Shown here: piece by piece, positions 23,460 through 37,100 of the stretch
Layout of the letters: every line of letters starts with the position of its first letter
How positions within the stretch are numbered: position 1 is the stretch's first letter
Assembly: GCF_000003815.2 (NCBI RefSeq)
Contig: NC_049986.1
Span: 20,303,720 to 20,367,719, forward strand
DNA length: 64,000 bases
Direction: 5' to 3'
Source: Branchiostoma floridae
Taxonomy: Eukaryota; Chordata; Leptocardii; Amphioxiformes; Branchiostomatidae
Notes under the pieces: generated by a model
What the model saw: the letters and a program-made list of their open reading frames with translations, nothing else
The model's database searches: none
Told to the model about the DNA's origin: nothing
Program-made: the position numbers and the translations under genes

Positions 23460-25015
23460 ATTCATCAATTCATACAGCCAACCATTTAGCAATAGAGCAA
23501 TTATTCGATCTCGGATGCATCCTTCGAATTCTGATAACGAAACACAAGTCTATGATACAACAAAGAAATAATCTTCAAAAAAGTTTTCAAACAGAAACAG
23601 TTCCATACTTTATTAACAGACATCGACACAGCCCTAACATGTACATCTCATAAGGCCACGGTAGGTTACGTGTGCATGTGGGAACTATCATCTCAAGTAT
23701 CACATATGTCAACATGAGCACAAACGTCCTTGACTTTGTGAGAACGTGGGGCCAAAGTTAGCCCTTCTGTCATTACTGTAGTCGGTCTGCGTGCCGTATG
23801 ATATGGGCATGTTTTCGTCAGCAGATTACATGTCCAACTTCAATATACAAGTTCAATATACAAATGTAGTCCTGGAATTTTCTTGAAGTCGCCGCCAACA
23901 AGCTGTTTGTTCCACACATTCCTGGGAAATATGTCAAGTTCAACACTTCTAGCGCCAATTTGGAACAGTATGTTTTTGCTGCAAGCGACCAAAACAACTT
24001 TCCTATAGATATGTTGTGCTCTGCAGTTATATTCTATTGAATAGTAACTGTTAACTGTTATCCAACTCACATGACTTTTACAAATTAAACGCTACGTACA
24101 AATCTCAAAACTTAAACAGTTGCCCTTTTGATTATAAAAGTATTTAAGTCATATATTAATCTTATAGACTTGTACACGTATAGACTTGTAAGATATTATC
24201 ATACTCTTTAATTTACGCTGTTTCAAGCTTAACGTCTAGAAATTACAGAGATATCACTTACAAAAATAGCTGGTTTTCGTCCAATATATACAGTACAGGA
24301 ACAATTCTACAATACGTTATAATTCAACAATTGCCTACAAACTTCTAATCCAACGCTGTACATCGAATTATTTACTCTCAACGTTGCTAGAGTTACCTTC
24401 TACAAATTAAAGCATCAACTGGCGAAGTTTTCTTGTCGTTGTTTTCTTTTCAATACGGTATCTTCATTCTAATTACTAGCTAATGAACGAACATGATACT
24501 TTCGATGACAACATTTGGACGGATTTCCAATCTTATTCTCAATGCTCGCCAATCAATTTTGCAGAACATCCTACCACCGATAGATGTCGCTGTTTGGTGG
24601 CGGTGACAGATCTGTGCTGACCAGACGGGCTTACAGTCACGTGACTCTGTCGTACTTTATCGCCCGCCATATTGGTCTAAAGTCACCATGAGAGACATTT
24701 TTCAACCAACCGAACTCTTTCGCCTTGCATGTCTGATTTCTACCTTCATATACTCCAACAGCACCTGACTATCCTTTATCTTAAGACCATCGCCCGCGCG
24801 TTTACAATGGCAAGCCACTACTACACCCAACCAAGATGGTGGTGATTCACATTTACATTTGAGACAATTCTTTAACCATTCGACTCCCCTCCGACTAAGC
24901 ATGCCTGCATTTTGCTTCGCATAGCACCTGACTATGCTTTACAATGTCCAGTCTCTATCCCACCCAACCAAAATGGCGATTCAAATTTACAGTTCTGACG
25001 TCGCGTACAGACATG
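23460..25015. other. Region 3' of the CCN gene, presumed 3' UTR and intergenic
   Basis: The region directly downstream (lower coordinates) of the CCN stop at 25020 probably contains its 3' UTR. A possible poly(A) signal ATTAAA on the minus strand (plus tttaat, 24208-24213) would give a UTR of about 0.8 kb, but this is unproven. A diverged direct repeat lies at about 24752-24860 and 24922-24990 (shared: agcacctgactat, caatg, cacccaaccaa, atggnga/gtgattca). Confidence 0.4.
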
Positions 25016-25019
25016 CGCA

Positions 25020-25182
25020 TTACGCTAGTGGACAGTTCCTGTGGCAGGTGCAGGAGTGGATCCAGGCGACGTCCTGCTTGATCGGGGTTCTGTCCTCGCA
25101 GATGAAGTCCATGGTGGTGGTTTTGACCTTGTAGGGCGTGCAGCAACGTCCGCTGATGGTGCAGCCACCGCACCACCTCCAC
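25020..25182 (-). CDS. CCN: CCN gene, exon 8: rest of CT cystine knot and stop
   Basis: Codes WCGGCTISGRCCTPYK, then TTTMDFICED, then the knot end SCTCHRNCP, followed by PLA-type tail and TAA at 25020-25022. Vertebrate CCN1/CCN2 continue roughly twenty residues further. Acceptor gcccccag|GTGG. Confidence 0.93.
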
Positions 25183-28100
25183 CTGGGGGCAAAGGGCAGA
25201 GGGCAAAGGTTAGAAGCTGAACAGGGGCATTGCAAGCCCGTGTTTATACAATCTCTCGCTGGCTGGGGTTAATGACCAACTCTAAGGCCAACCGCTAGGT
25301 GCGCGATTTTAGTCAGAAATAAACCAAATTCCAATCACCATTGACGCCTTTGTGATGAAAGAAAGAATTATGCAGAGTTACGACGAATATGATCATGAAG
25401 GTGTATGAACAATATAGACATCCTTTATCATGGAAGCCCATCTGTGTTTGTAGTAATCATAGCACTGTGTCTGTGCTAAGCTTTCTTTCAACACAAACGT
25501 ACGGAATTTTAACGACCATTGTCGCTTTCTCCAGGATCAAAGTTCTTTGTTAAAAGACAATACAGTAAGTCGGCTATATAAAGTAAAAGACATGAAGAGT
25601 ACTTACTTGTACGCCTTGACTGTGGTGCATCTCGTGTTGTACCAGCTGAAGGTGATCTTACTCGGCTCCATGGACCGGATGGTGCTGCGGCACTTCTTTC
25701 CGTCCTGAGGCAAACCAAACAGTTGTTAACATCGTTAATAAAATCTCATATGCAAGATTCTCAAATGCACATTTAGGTATTACAAATTGAATGAAGGTAT
25801 CAGAGGAAGAGGGCGAATGCGCAACACTGAATTTGCACTACGCAGCAATGGCATGTCGAAGTATTTAGATGGTTAGACGTAGAAGTTATCATTAGGTAAT
25901 ATTCTAAACCATACGTTGAACGATGTTCAACGATTTACAACACCGAGGTTAAAAAGTTGGATCCTGAATTGGGTTAAGATATAAAACTAAAAGGTGGTAG
26001 AAGGAGAGGGAAGGGCCTGGCCTTCCTCCCTAGACACAATGGATAACAATTCACTATCCCTACGGCCTCAAAAGGCTATAGACTACCGTTACCTTTATAT
26101 TTTACACATGCATTTCTACGGGTCTAATACTTCATTAGTCAGCCGATCAGCACTATGTCAATGGTCGTCAATGACTGTTACGATTTCTTGCACCCACCGC
26201 CCCTTGCCTTTTTTTGATAAGCCTTTTCCTTACCTTGATGTGGTTGAGGTACTCCAGATCGCAGGGTCTCATCTGACAGATGCGCTTCTCCACCTGCATC
26301 CTGCACTCCGGGTTGTGATTGGACACTCGCGTGGACACGCCCATCCCGCACGTGACTGAGCACTGGCTCCATGACGTGGCCTGGAGCAGGCAGGCGACGG
26401 GCTCAGGGTACTCCGCTGGAGAAGCGAAAGGAGATTATGAGTTAATTGAAACGTCAAGACAAATAGCCCACTGTGGTGCAGTGGTTAGCAATAGCATTTC
26501 TATATCACAATGTAGTGGCCCCATCTTAACCTGTTTTTTTAGGCTGCTGACGCGACTGGCGGAGGAGGGGAAGGGGGGGGGGAGAATCGGAGGTTCAAGA
26601 GCAGTGGTCCCTTTGCCCTTAAAGCAGAGGCTGGTGTATTTTCTCCATATCCAAATCAAAGCCGTTATCCTTTCGATCTGATATCATATAAGCCTTCTCT
26701 TGATATATATACAAGATCTGCCTCTAATAAAATCGAGAGCCTTCTATCCTTAAATCGCTGCTCTCCACTCGTGTAGCTTATATGAGTTCACATGCCACAG
26801 GACGCCTTTATTTCCACACTCGAGCACCGCCGGTATGACAAACTCGCGGATCAGCTCCAGTTTAATCCGAGTCACCCCGATCATCCCAGGAATGCCCGGT
26901 CCCCACGCGAAGACGGGAGAGCCTAGTGCAGGATATGCCTTGTGACAGACGACTTGATTTTTCTTCATATAATTGTTTACTTCGCGGCATTGCCTTCTGG
27001 TTGCTGCCGCTTTTGGTAAATAGGAGTGATCAGAGCACGGTAGCAAACGACAAAGAAAATCAGAACAAATTAGTTACGATAAAACACACGGCGGAGCCTG
27101 ATCTGGGGGCTGGATCTCTGGCGCCACTGTGACCGTCTACGTCCGCTAGGCTGCAATATATACAAGCAGAAACATGAACCTGGCACGAGATATCTACATT
27201 GGACGTAATACTGCTTGTGGTGTGTAAAGATATATCTTCTCATACATATATGCACAGAAAGAAATCCGATCAACTGTCGAAGTCTTTAAGTTATCCTACA
27301 TTTAAGTTTTAGTAACTGACTCAAAGCTGCAGTTCCGTAGAAGACTGCTAGAGGAATCCCGAAACCATAGCGTGGTAGAGACGTAGCAAAGACATACGGT
27401 GTTACACAGCACCGACCGTGCTATTACGGCCCTTACGGCATGACATACCCTTTCATTTAGCTAATAAAAATAAAAGCATTGACATCGGCATCGTAGGAAT
27501 AAAGCTACAGTTGTATTTCGCAGAAATCTTTACATGCTGCTCAAGCTTGGCACGAGACGTTCAAACCAAGCGTGTTCCCGGGACAGCGGCAGGAATGTGT
27601 TACTATGTCCCGAGGTATGTCAGGATCGTCACCTTCTAATCCATCTTCAAGGCAGGGAAATCTTCTTGTAAACTTCACGTTTCGTGCCGTACTGATCCAG
27701 ACCGTTAAACTCGCGCCTGTTTGAAGTAGAAAATCCCCATCCAATTAAATACGATCTGGTAAATCCACGTACGTCATGGAGGCTGATCCTCTAGCGGGTG
27801 TCAGGTGATAAAATCATCACATCCGTCCGTACCTCTATTCCGTTTTTTCCGTGTCTAATAAAACACATCAACTTGATCTATTAAGCGTTTTACTAGACAA
27901 CTAAAACTTGCTATAATAAGAACCTAGATACACTTTTCAAACGACAAAGATACAATTAGCCTGTCCCTAAGATATGCTGATGCCTACAGTAATATGAAAA
28001 CAAAATCCGCCTCAATGTCGTATCATATAACTTTCTACAATGTCAAGGCCTTCCTGACTTAAAACATAGCAAGAACATTGCCAACTTCCTAAGCGCCTTC

Positions 28101-31100
28101 TTTCATGAGAAGAAAATGGGCTGTTGGCTTATTGTGACATACACTAGTTATTTCAATATTACAGCAGCTATAGACCGAGGTCTGACATTTTCATATTTGT
28201 CTTCATATCTCTAGCTGACATTGTTTATTGACACATTTCTAAAGTGTGCTATTTTTCTGGTTAATCTAAACAAAAGTAATTCTGATCCCCTACAATTTGT
28301 CACGTAAGACGATAACAACTTTATCCAGGGTTTAGGAACGTGCATGTGGTCGGTCAGTGGGCCAGGCTGCAGTATTTTTCCACGTTTCTAAGTTACGGAA
28401 GAACAAGGCTGGTCCACACCTGCAGTAACAGATGTGTCTCCGCGTTCTCACAGCGGTGTGGTAATGGCCCTGAGAGCTTTAACCACTCTGGCCGTTAAAC
28501 GCACAGCTGAGTGATGGTCGGCACGCGTGGCCTCAGACCTGGGAACTGTCAGTAAAAAGGAATCCTTATCCAGTTTTAGCACACTGAAGAGCTAGTCTTC
28601 CACTGGTCGTGTCAGAGAAGAAACACGCTATGTACAGTATCTACAGGTTCACTGTAAGGGGAGATTCTCCTAGCTCCTTACGACAAGCACAATGAACAAC
28701 GGCTTAACGTCCCGATCTAAAGACTGCAACCCTTATCGGTTGAGTAACACAACCGGCTAATAGTTTCGGAGGCAGGGCTGTTCTGTTAACTGGCCTACAC
28801 ATGCACCTAGTATTGATTCAATGGCAACAGGTGACGAAGTTCCGCTGAACGAATGCTTCAGCATCTGCGAATTCTCAACATCTTTCCAAGTGAGTCGTGA
28901 CACTATGCAAGAAGATAGACTAGCTCAATACCTTCTGCAAAACATGAAAGTGCCAGACCTGCAATATGAACTAGGCCCATCAGTTCGATGTAGACCGATG
29001 TAGACAGTCTGAACGCGACTGTCTAACAAAATGACACCGATGTGTACCTGACCCACAGAACAACTCAATATTGATCCTCAAGGCTCCAGATGAACCCAAG
29101 ATGTAGCCATTATTGAAGTTATGTAACATGACATATTGTTCGCACGAGACCTGTCAGTACTACATTTGCTGAGCGTGCCGAAACCAGGCGACTATCTGGC
29201 CGGCAGACACAACTCTTCACCTACAAGAAGACGCCAAATATTGACTCCCACTACGGAAGGTCGTCGTCTGGCACGCTACCTCATTTTTCTAATCTTCTCT
29301 GTCCTGTTCAATCTGTACCGCCTACAGTCCTAACAATACATTTTGTCCTGTTACGGGCCAAAATTAGTATACTCTTTTGACTAATACTTCTTTACAGACA
29401 AGAATAATTGCATCATATGTCGTCGCTAATGCTGTTTCTCACTAATTAATCGTTTACTTAATTCTGTACACAAATTTACCAAGCATTGTAAATTTTATTG
29501 ATGAAAATCAAAGATTTGTAATGCAGAGGATTTCAGCACTGACTGTTCGTAAAAGATATGTTTCTTTTCAGTAGTCAGTAAATGAAAGAAGGTCCACCAA
29601 CATCTGGTCGTAAAAAATTGTAAGAAAGCTGTCAACGAAGTCGATAACGATTTGTGAGAGCGATTCTAAGTATGTGTTACAGGAAACGACGTGACATCGA
29701 AGACATTCAGCTGTTTAAGATCCACTTAAGGCTGTCTGTTACACTGGCTGGACGGGAATGGGAAACTATCTTCTCCTATACCACTACTTCATCCCAGTTT
29801 AAGGCCATGTTTTAGATTGTGAAGCGACACAGCCCTGCAAAACGTACTGCTACAAGAAATACGTAATGCTTTCTCGCCTTTTCTGATTTCTTTGGTCAAT
29901 GAAAATGCAAAGACGTCGGTAAGACGACAACCAGACTATCTTCCACATTCCAGAGTTCCAGCTGCGACCAAATGCCGACATTACCCGCTTAACCCCCGAC
30001 CAAAGCATGTATATATCACCGGGACAGGAATGGAACCCGGCTCGGGCAGGGGGTCAGCGTGTTAAGAGGGCAGTAAGCAAGAAGGATCGGTTTGCGTGAG
30101 GCCCTTAACGAGACCTCCTCCGCTCTTACGCCAGAAGGAACTGAAGAAGACGGATTCTTCCTCAATAGGCAATTTCCTAGTCTTTGAAGACCACTCCAGG
30201 AGGGTGTGTACGTGAGAGCTGTGTGTGGCAGGCTCTGATGTAACGCATACTGGAGTAAAGGGGTGGGAACTTGAACCGTGCTGATCCTAACTGCGCACGC
30301 GACGCAAGGACACATGTTTTAAGTAATCTCCAAGCAGATCCTACGGTAGCATTTAAGAGAGTATCAAATGCTGCCAGAGGAGTGAAGCCGGTCTAGGACT
30401 GTGTTTGGCTTCCAGTGGATGATGACTCTTTTTTGGCCGGTTATGTTCCTTGGCAAGATTTGAAACTTTCTTATGCCACTAGTAAATCTGCCTGGTGATT
30501 AGTTTTAAGTGGATCTCGTGCACTTACACAAGTGAATCTCGCGCATGTTTCAAATTAGAAAGAAAATGTCACACTAAGCGGGTCAATGATAATATGTGTC
30601 CCCCGCAACAGACAGGTGCGAGAAAAATACAGGGAAAGTACAGGTCGGCCGCGGCGCTCGCCAAGTTTGGTAACATATAAAACAGCGGGGTTTTGGCACG
30701 TAGACAGTATGCTGTAAGTTTATAGTGTAAGGTCGAATCTGATAGGAGATACAATCCAGCTGATGTAGAGACAAGGTGTATAATACAGACCAAGACTGGT
30801 TGTAGAGAACCTGTTCTAACAATCAACACGAAAAATACATTTTGATTGGGAATAAAATATCAAACATTTCCTTTTAAAGTTTCAGCAGTAGATATTGTCA
30901 CCCAAATGCTTGTTTATAAACTTTGATGAATTTTAGAATTACGATCTAGCTCGTATTTTCAATTATGGAAATAAATACAACTGTATCTTTTCGAAAAGTA
31001 CAACCAACAACCCGTCCTGTTCTGTCTGTTACTATAGTGATGACCTCTCACCTCCATGGCTGGGGATGAGGCCCAGGTAGCTGTCCATCTGGTAGTACGG

Positions 31101-34100
31101 GCTCTTCTCCTGTTTCGTGTCCTGTTCTCCTGAAACATCATAGTGGGTGCTATTGTTAGGTTTGTTGTTTTATAATCTTCTGCACAAGTAAAATGGCTGT
31201 AGTATAAGTGTTCAAGAGTGCAATGCACTCGTCAACAGACCCGTCGATTTTTACCTTTTCCGTAAAAGTAGCACAAAGCTGACAAATTCTACAACAGTTG
31301 ATTGATGTAGGACAGCCAATAAAGCTGTGCATCTCTGTAAATGAAGTTGTTTAACATTAGTCATATGGCTGCAATTTAGCAGAATCTGGCCTCAATTCAG
31401 TTTTTCTTTGGTGAGAAAAAGGAATGACAGTCACAATCATTGATGAAACGAAAGAAAGGCTGCCATTTTCAACTTACTTTCTGGCTTCCTCTCCAGCTTC
31501 CCAGCGATCATAGGCATGGGTCCCTTGGCGCTGAGCTCCTTTGGTTTGGAGTCACACATCCACTGCTTACAGCACTTCCCTGGTACCTTCTCCAGCCGGG
31601 GGAACGGACAGTCGTCGGACGGCATCCTCACCTCCTGGAGGCCGAGAATAGATCTTTCAGTGAATCGTCGTTCCGTTACATGTCTTTATAAAGGCTAATC
31701 TAATGAAAAAATAGGAGCATTTTACATTAACTGCGGTTTAGTGGTAACATGAGTCAATTTATGATCAGCGTGTTGACGTTTGATCAAAAATGACGAAACT
31801 GATTGACAGAAATTTTGACAATGCCTTCAATGCATGAATGGTTGAAAGTAGATGTTCCCTAAATATCTGTAAGTCGCAGGTTCTTTGTTTGCGCAAGGTC
31901 TACATTTTTATCGAATATTTCCATCGTCGACTTTGACTTTGAAAAGTATGTCTGGCGTCAGTGATGGTTTGTAGTCGTAGTTTTAATTGTTGTCTACAGC
32001 CAGAGGAAAGCAGAATAGTTTACTCAATGTTATCAAACTTTTGTTCTGTGTCCTGACCTGCGGACAGAGCGGCATGCAGCCCACAGCGCCGTTCTGACAG
32101 ACGCACGTCTCCCGGCAGCTCAGCTCGAACGACTCGCCGCTCTGGTACACCTTCCCCTGGAACACGCACGGCGTCTGGAACGTAGCTAAAACGGAAACAT
32201 ATGCCATTTGTATACAGACACAAGCTGATGCTGCTGCTGTAGTCCTAAGCACAAGATGCTAACAGAAAACTGTGCGTCATTCAAAAAAGTGCACAGCGTT
32301 CTGGAACGTCACTACAATAGAAACGTGCGTCATTTGGATGAGGGCACAAGAACGGATGACGCGGGGCTGATCACATGGTCTGCCTACAGCAAATTGCATG
32401 TCATTGGAAAATGTGCACTAAAACTAGTGATGCAATTGAACCATTGGGGTGGGCATGAATAAACTTATGTTTTTTTTCTAAAAGACAGTATATTCCTGTA
32501 GGTAGAAGTAGTTACGATTCAATATGTTTTCAATGCAACCCCGTTAGATAAAGTTATATCAAGAAGGTTGAAACCTCCTTGGTTATATAAATCGTACAAA
32601 AAGCCTCACTGCTGACATTTTCATTTTATGTTTTCTGGATATAATTTCCTGGCGTCAAGATGTCTTTTACTGTTTTTTTCTTGATTCAAATAAATGTCTT
32701 CACCTTTGCAGATGCCAGTGGGTTTGTCCGCACTGTAGTCGCAATACAGCCCGACGGTGTCGTCACACGGCGCCATCTCCGAACACTCCTCCCCCAGCAG
32801 GCTCGCGCACACCTTACACCGGCACCCGCACCTGTCCTCCAATAGGCGCACGCCTGGCACACACGTGACCGGCTGGGCGGGACATGCGCACGTGCCGTCA
32901 CAGCCACCCTTTCCCTCGGGCAGGGCATGGACCTGCAGAAAAGAAGGTTCTTGTTTGATATCTACTTTCATCATGATGGGTGGAGAAGGAATTGCACAAC
33001 CCTCTTTCACCATAAAATAAAAGCCATGTGCAGGTCAGGCAAACATAAATGCCTGTATGCCTACTCATCTGTCGAATCGACAGGAGAATCCAAAAAACTG
33101 TCATCATGTTAAAATATGCATGGACGGCCGCGGGTGTAGACGTCCCAGTACATTTGAACCAATTGTTGTCCATTAAGTCACGTGATCAACACAACTGGTC
33201 ATTCACACCTGAAGAAGGAGTTAGCATGGGCTATCATAAATTTATTTGTTGCCCAGGAAAACAGATAATTCTGTTATAACGTATGATGCTAAAACACAAT
33301 GTAAAGCTCATGGAAGATAAACTTTATTTATTCATGAAAGCTCAAATCGGCCTGCAGGCCGCTTTTCATTGAGGTCATGGGGGAAGAGGCAAGGGTCACA
33401 CAAAGTATATAACAGAAATACAGTTACATCGTTTAGAGTCCTTATGAGTCTTATAAGTCTNNNNNNNNNNNNNNNNNNNNNNNNNNNNNNNNNNNNNNNN
33501 NNNNNNNNNNNNNNNNNNNNNNNNNNNNNNNNNNNNNNNNNNNNNNNNNNNNNNNNNNNNATATATTGTTTCTTTTGCTGCCTCTTTATTGTTCCTTTTG
33601 TAGGCGTTTGTTTCGACTTATAAACTGCATGTTACGTACGTGTAATCATATCTGGCGCCATCCTTTCTCCGACTTGGCTCAAGGAGCACGGCGTTAACTG
33701 GTGAACAAACTAAACATGCATGTCAGTTACTTTATCTTTTCCACTTGCTCAAACAGACGATGTTGCTGTTGGTAGAATTTGGTTTGGGTTTCGTGCGGAT
33801 TTGGCTTCGCCTCAGACGTCTCCCATTGCCACGAAGAAAATCCGAGCCAAAGTTTTACATTCTAGTGATCGCGTTCCAAAACAAATTACGCAAGAATCCC
33901 TCCCAGATACGGTAAGTCCCAAGGAAAACTTTGTTTTCAGCACGTCCGCCGGCCTCCTCCTCGTTTCACGCGAGGTAAACACCCGAATGTGTGCCGCTAG
34001 CACGGCTGTGCCCGGATGTTGTGATGTGTGCTCACGAGTAGGCACACACGGACATGTGGGGCGTATAACTGAGACTAGGCAAGCAGGATGTCTGGACTCT

Positions 34101-37100
34101 AGTGAAAGACAACGAACAGAACCTCTTCCGGAATTTTAAATAGAAACATTTAGTCAGAGAGATGCTTCCTGACAAACAACGTCCTTCAGTAAAGTTAGAC
34201 AAAGTCTCCATTGATTGTACATGTATGTAGGTTACTGTTACAGATGGATTTCTTAGTCCACTGACAGTTGTGTAAAGGCCTCTATCAAGTAGTCTATGTA
34301 CTCTTAGAGAGATTTTTCCCGCTACAAAAAGTTCCACAGCAAAGTTAAGCAAAGTCTCCCTTGATTAGACTAGCCCTTTTACTTTTACAGTTTAAAAACT
34401 TCTTTGATATATTGTCAGTTGCTCTAGGTCTACGCGTACCGGCGGCTTGCTGTATTTGAAATGACGCACCCTCTGTTTGAATAATAGTTTACCAATAAAC
34501 AGTTACAAGATAGCTAGACAATGTTGTTTAGATAACAGTCTCGTATCGGAGTCTCGAGTACATGATACAGATACTTGTTGTTTTCGCACGTTGCCGTCAT
34601 GTTGGAGAAGACGATAGGAAACTCCTCCCGGGTGCCGGGTAGGACAGGCTGTCTGGACGCTATACCCAGTCCAAAAGGGCGAACGGCTTGCTGTTACCGA
34701 GTTATCTGACAGCCCAGCGAATTGCATAGATAAGAGACCGATTTTGCGCAATGTGCGTGTACGTGTATGTTGTGGTCTAAATTTTCAGTCACGCTTTTAC
34801 ACTGCATGATATCCTGATTATGAAGTAATCCAGTTGAGGTCGCAACTAGGTCGCAGGCGATCGCCAAAGGGTCCGTAACCGTCGGATGTACCCAACCGTG
34901 GACGACTTGGGCAGCGGAAAACGTAATCGTTTGTTTTCTCAACAATTGAAAAAGAAAAACAGTAGAAGACCAATGGACCTGTCAAAGATTTTGTTTTCTC
35001 AACTTTTAAACAATTGAAAAAGAAAAACAGTAGATGACCAATGGACCTGTCAGAGAAACATTCGTGTGTATGAAGCCAAATTTTGATTGAAAATCGTCGA
35101 GTTTAGAGATATTTTCCTTTTCTGATGACGAAGAAAATGTGTTCCAAAAAACAGGACGTTCTAAACGTTTGTGCCAAGAACATAATGCATATGACAGTAT
35201 GTTTCTCTTTCCCTCGTACAATGACCCCTTTATGTGGAATGTAGGTTTTAAATTGCAGAAAGCCATTAACATAGCGAGACACACCGTACACCGCACACGG
35301 GACCGCAGGAATGTTAGTCTGGACCAGGTATGTCCGCAGGCGGCGTCCCCCCTCCCCGAGTGTAGGAATGGTACAGTCTGTTTGGACATCCTCCAAGCGC
35401 AGGCGGCCCCGGGGGCGGCTGTTAACAGTGGTTGCTACCTAGTCTCCGTTGCAGGTATTAGTAGTGTCTTGGTGTTTGCATTTGCCGTACCATTTTCTCA
35501 TGAGCCTGTTTCTACACTTTCTTTTGCCAGTACACATTTGAAGTACTGTGAAAACGAATTATAATATCTGTCGTTGCAAAGTATACATGTATACATCAAG
35601 GGGTCTCCATGTCAGGGAGACCAAACTGTGATCATGAAAATCCTTACGAACTGGGAAGACCAACGTATCTTATTAAAAGAAGGAAAGAAAGTGCTGAGCC
35701 TGAGGTGTACAGTTGTAGCCTGCTACGGGGCTATTTCCCACCCAGCGCTCAGCTCTGACCCGTGGACCTTCCAGGTACGACAAGCCGTCCCATCTATGCT
35801 GGCAATGTCTCTCTCCTCCCGACAAACAGCCGGCTACGAGGTTATTTCCCACCCAGCCCTCAGCGCTTTTTTGACCCGCAGGTACGGCCAGCCGTCCCAG
35901 TTATGCTGGCAATGTCTCTCTCCTTCCGGCAAACACGGCGGAGGAACACTTGGCGCCGACAACAACACGACTTGGCACGGACGCGTCACTTGGCGGCGGT
36001 CCCGGGTCGCCAGTGTCGGCTGGGATGTCAGGGCTCCGCATGTTGTGAAATCCTGTACTCTGCACAGACCATTACCGTGTTCATGTTTTGTAGAAAATGG
36101 AGACGAAGCATATGTCTGACATGCAAGTCATGGCGCCAACGGAACTCTAGCCATATTTGACATTGAACGTAAAGATGAATCTCAACCTACGACGAAAGTT
36201 AGTGGATGCGTCTGACCGTTTCCAAAATCATATCCAGTTGCTTGAGTAACTGCTTTTTGGCGTATCTTATTACCTGGATGTCTAGCCTTTATCGACGAAT
36301 TTGAACCTTCTTTCCTCGAATTTAAACTTTTTAAAAATTTTCATAAGAACATTACTTTACATTAAAATCTTACATTACAGCCAGGGCTATCTAATAGCAT
36401 ATGCACACACAATTTACAAACACACTTTTAAACTGCATTCAATACCACAACACCAAAGACGCTCGGAAGCTACTACTAGTAGACTCTTAGATTTTACAAG
36501 CCACCAGACGGCCTTCTTCGACGAAACTATTGACGTTTTGTAAATATCGTTTTGATGGATTTCGGCCCTCCATATATTCGCTTTGAGATTGGCGGAGACC
36601 CATCTTTCCACAATACAGTTGCTTCGTTATCAAAAACTTGGCATTTCTAGGTCAATGAACCCAGGAAATATATCGCCTACAGACATCGAGACGTACAACA
36701 GGCGGTCCTTTTTACAGAAGAGGTCTCACCCTTCGTGACATAACTGATAACTACACGGGTTCGAGCGACGGCCAAAAACATCACCACGGAATCCACCCCG
36801 TTGTGAAGTTGACCGGGCGCCAGTGCTGTAGATTTTGGGCAGACATTTCTGGCCAGGCGACAAGTTATGAACACGACTGGGCATACGTTGAGCTCTAATT
36901 CTCAAAATAGAAGATATAAATTTGTAGCCTGAGATTTAAGGATTTTAATCTATGTTTTGCGTTTTAGACTTGAACGTGACTTTCAGTTAGTGTCTCTTGC
37001 CCTACACACCCACACATAGAATAATATTACGCCCTTCTCTTTGTATACGTAGCCGCGTGGGCGACTCGCCCCGTCCCCTCGTCCCACTTCCGAACTGGCG

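Noticed and set aside
23165-23653. 162-codon plus frame and ~90-codon minus frames of repeated tetrapeptides
   Set aside because: They are the direct product of a 4-bp microsatellite that has no stop in the affected frames.
33369-33623. 84-codon frame across the N gap
   Set aside because: It is open only because Ns were translated as unknown residues.
33720-36119. Open frames of 139, 141 and 181 codons in CCN intron 1
   Set aside because: No domain, no splice context, and they run through local tandem duplications; the repeated peptides mirror the DNA repeats.
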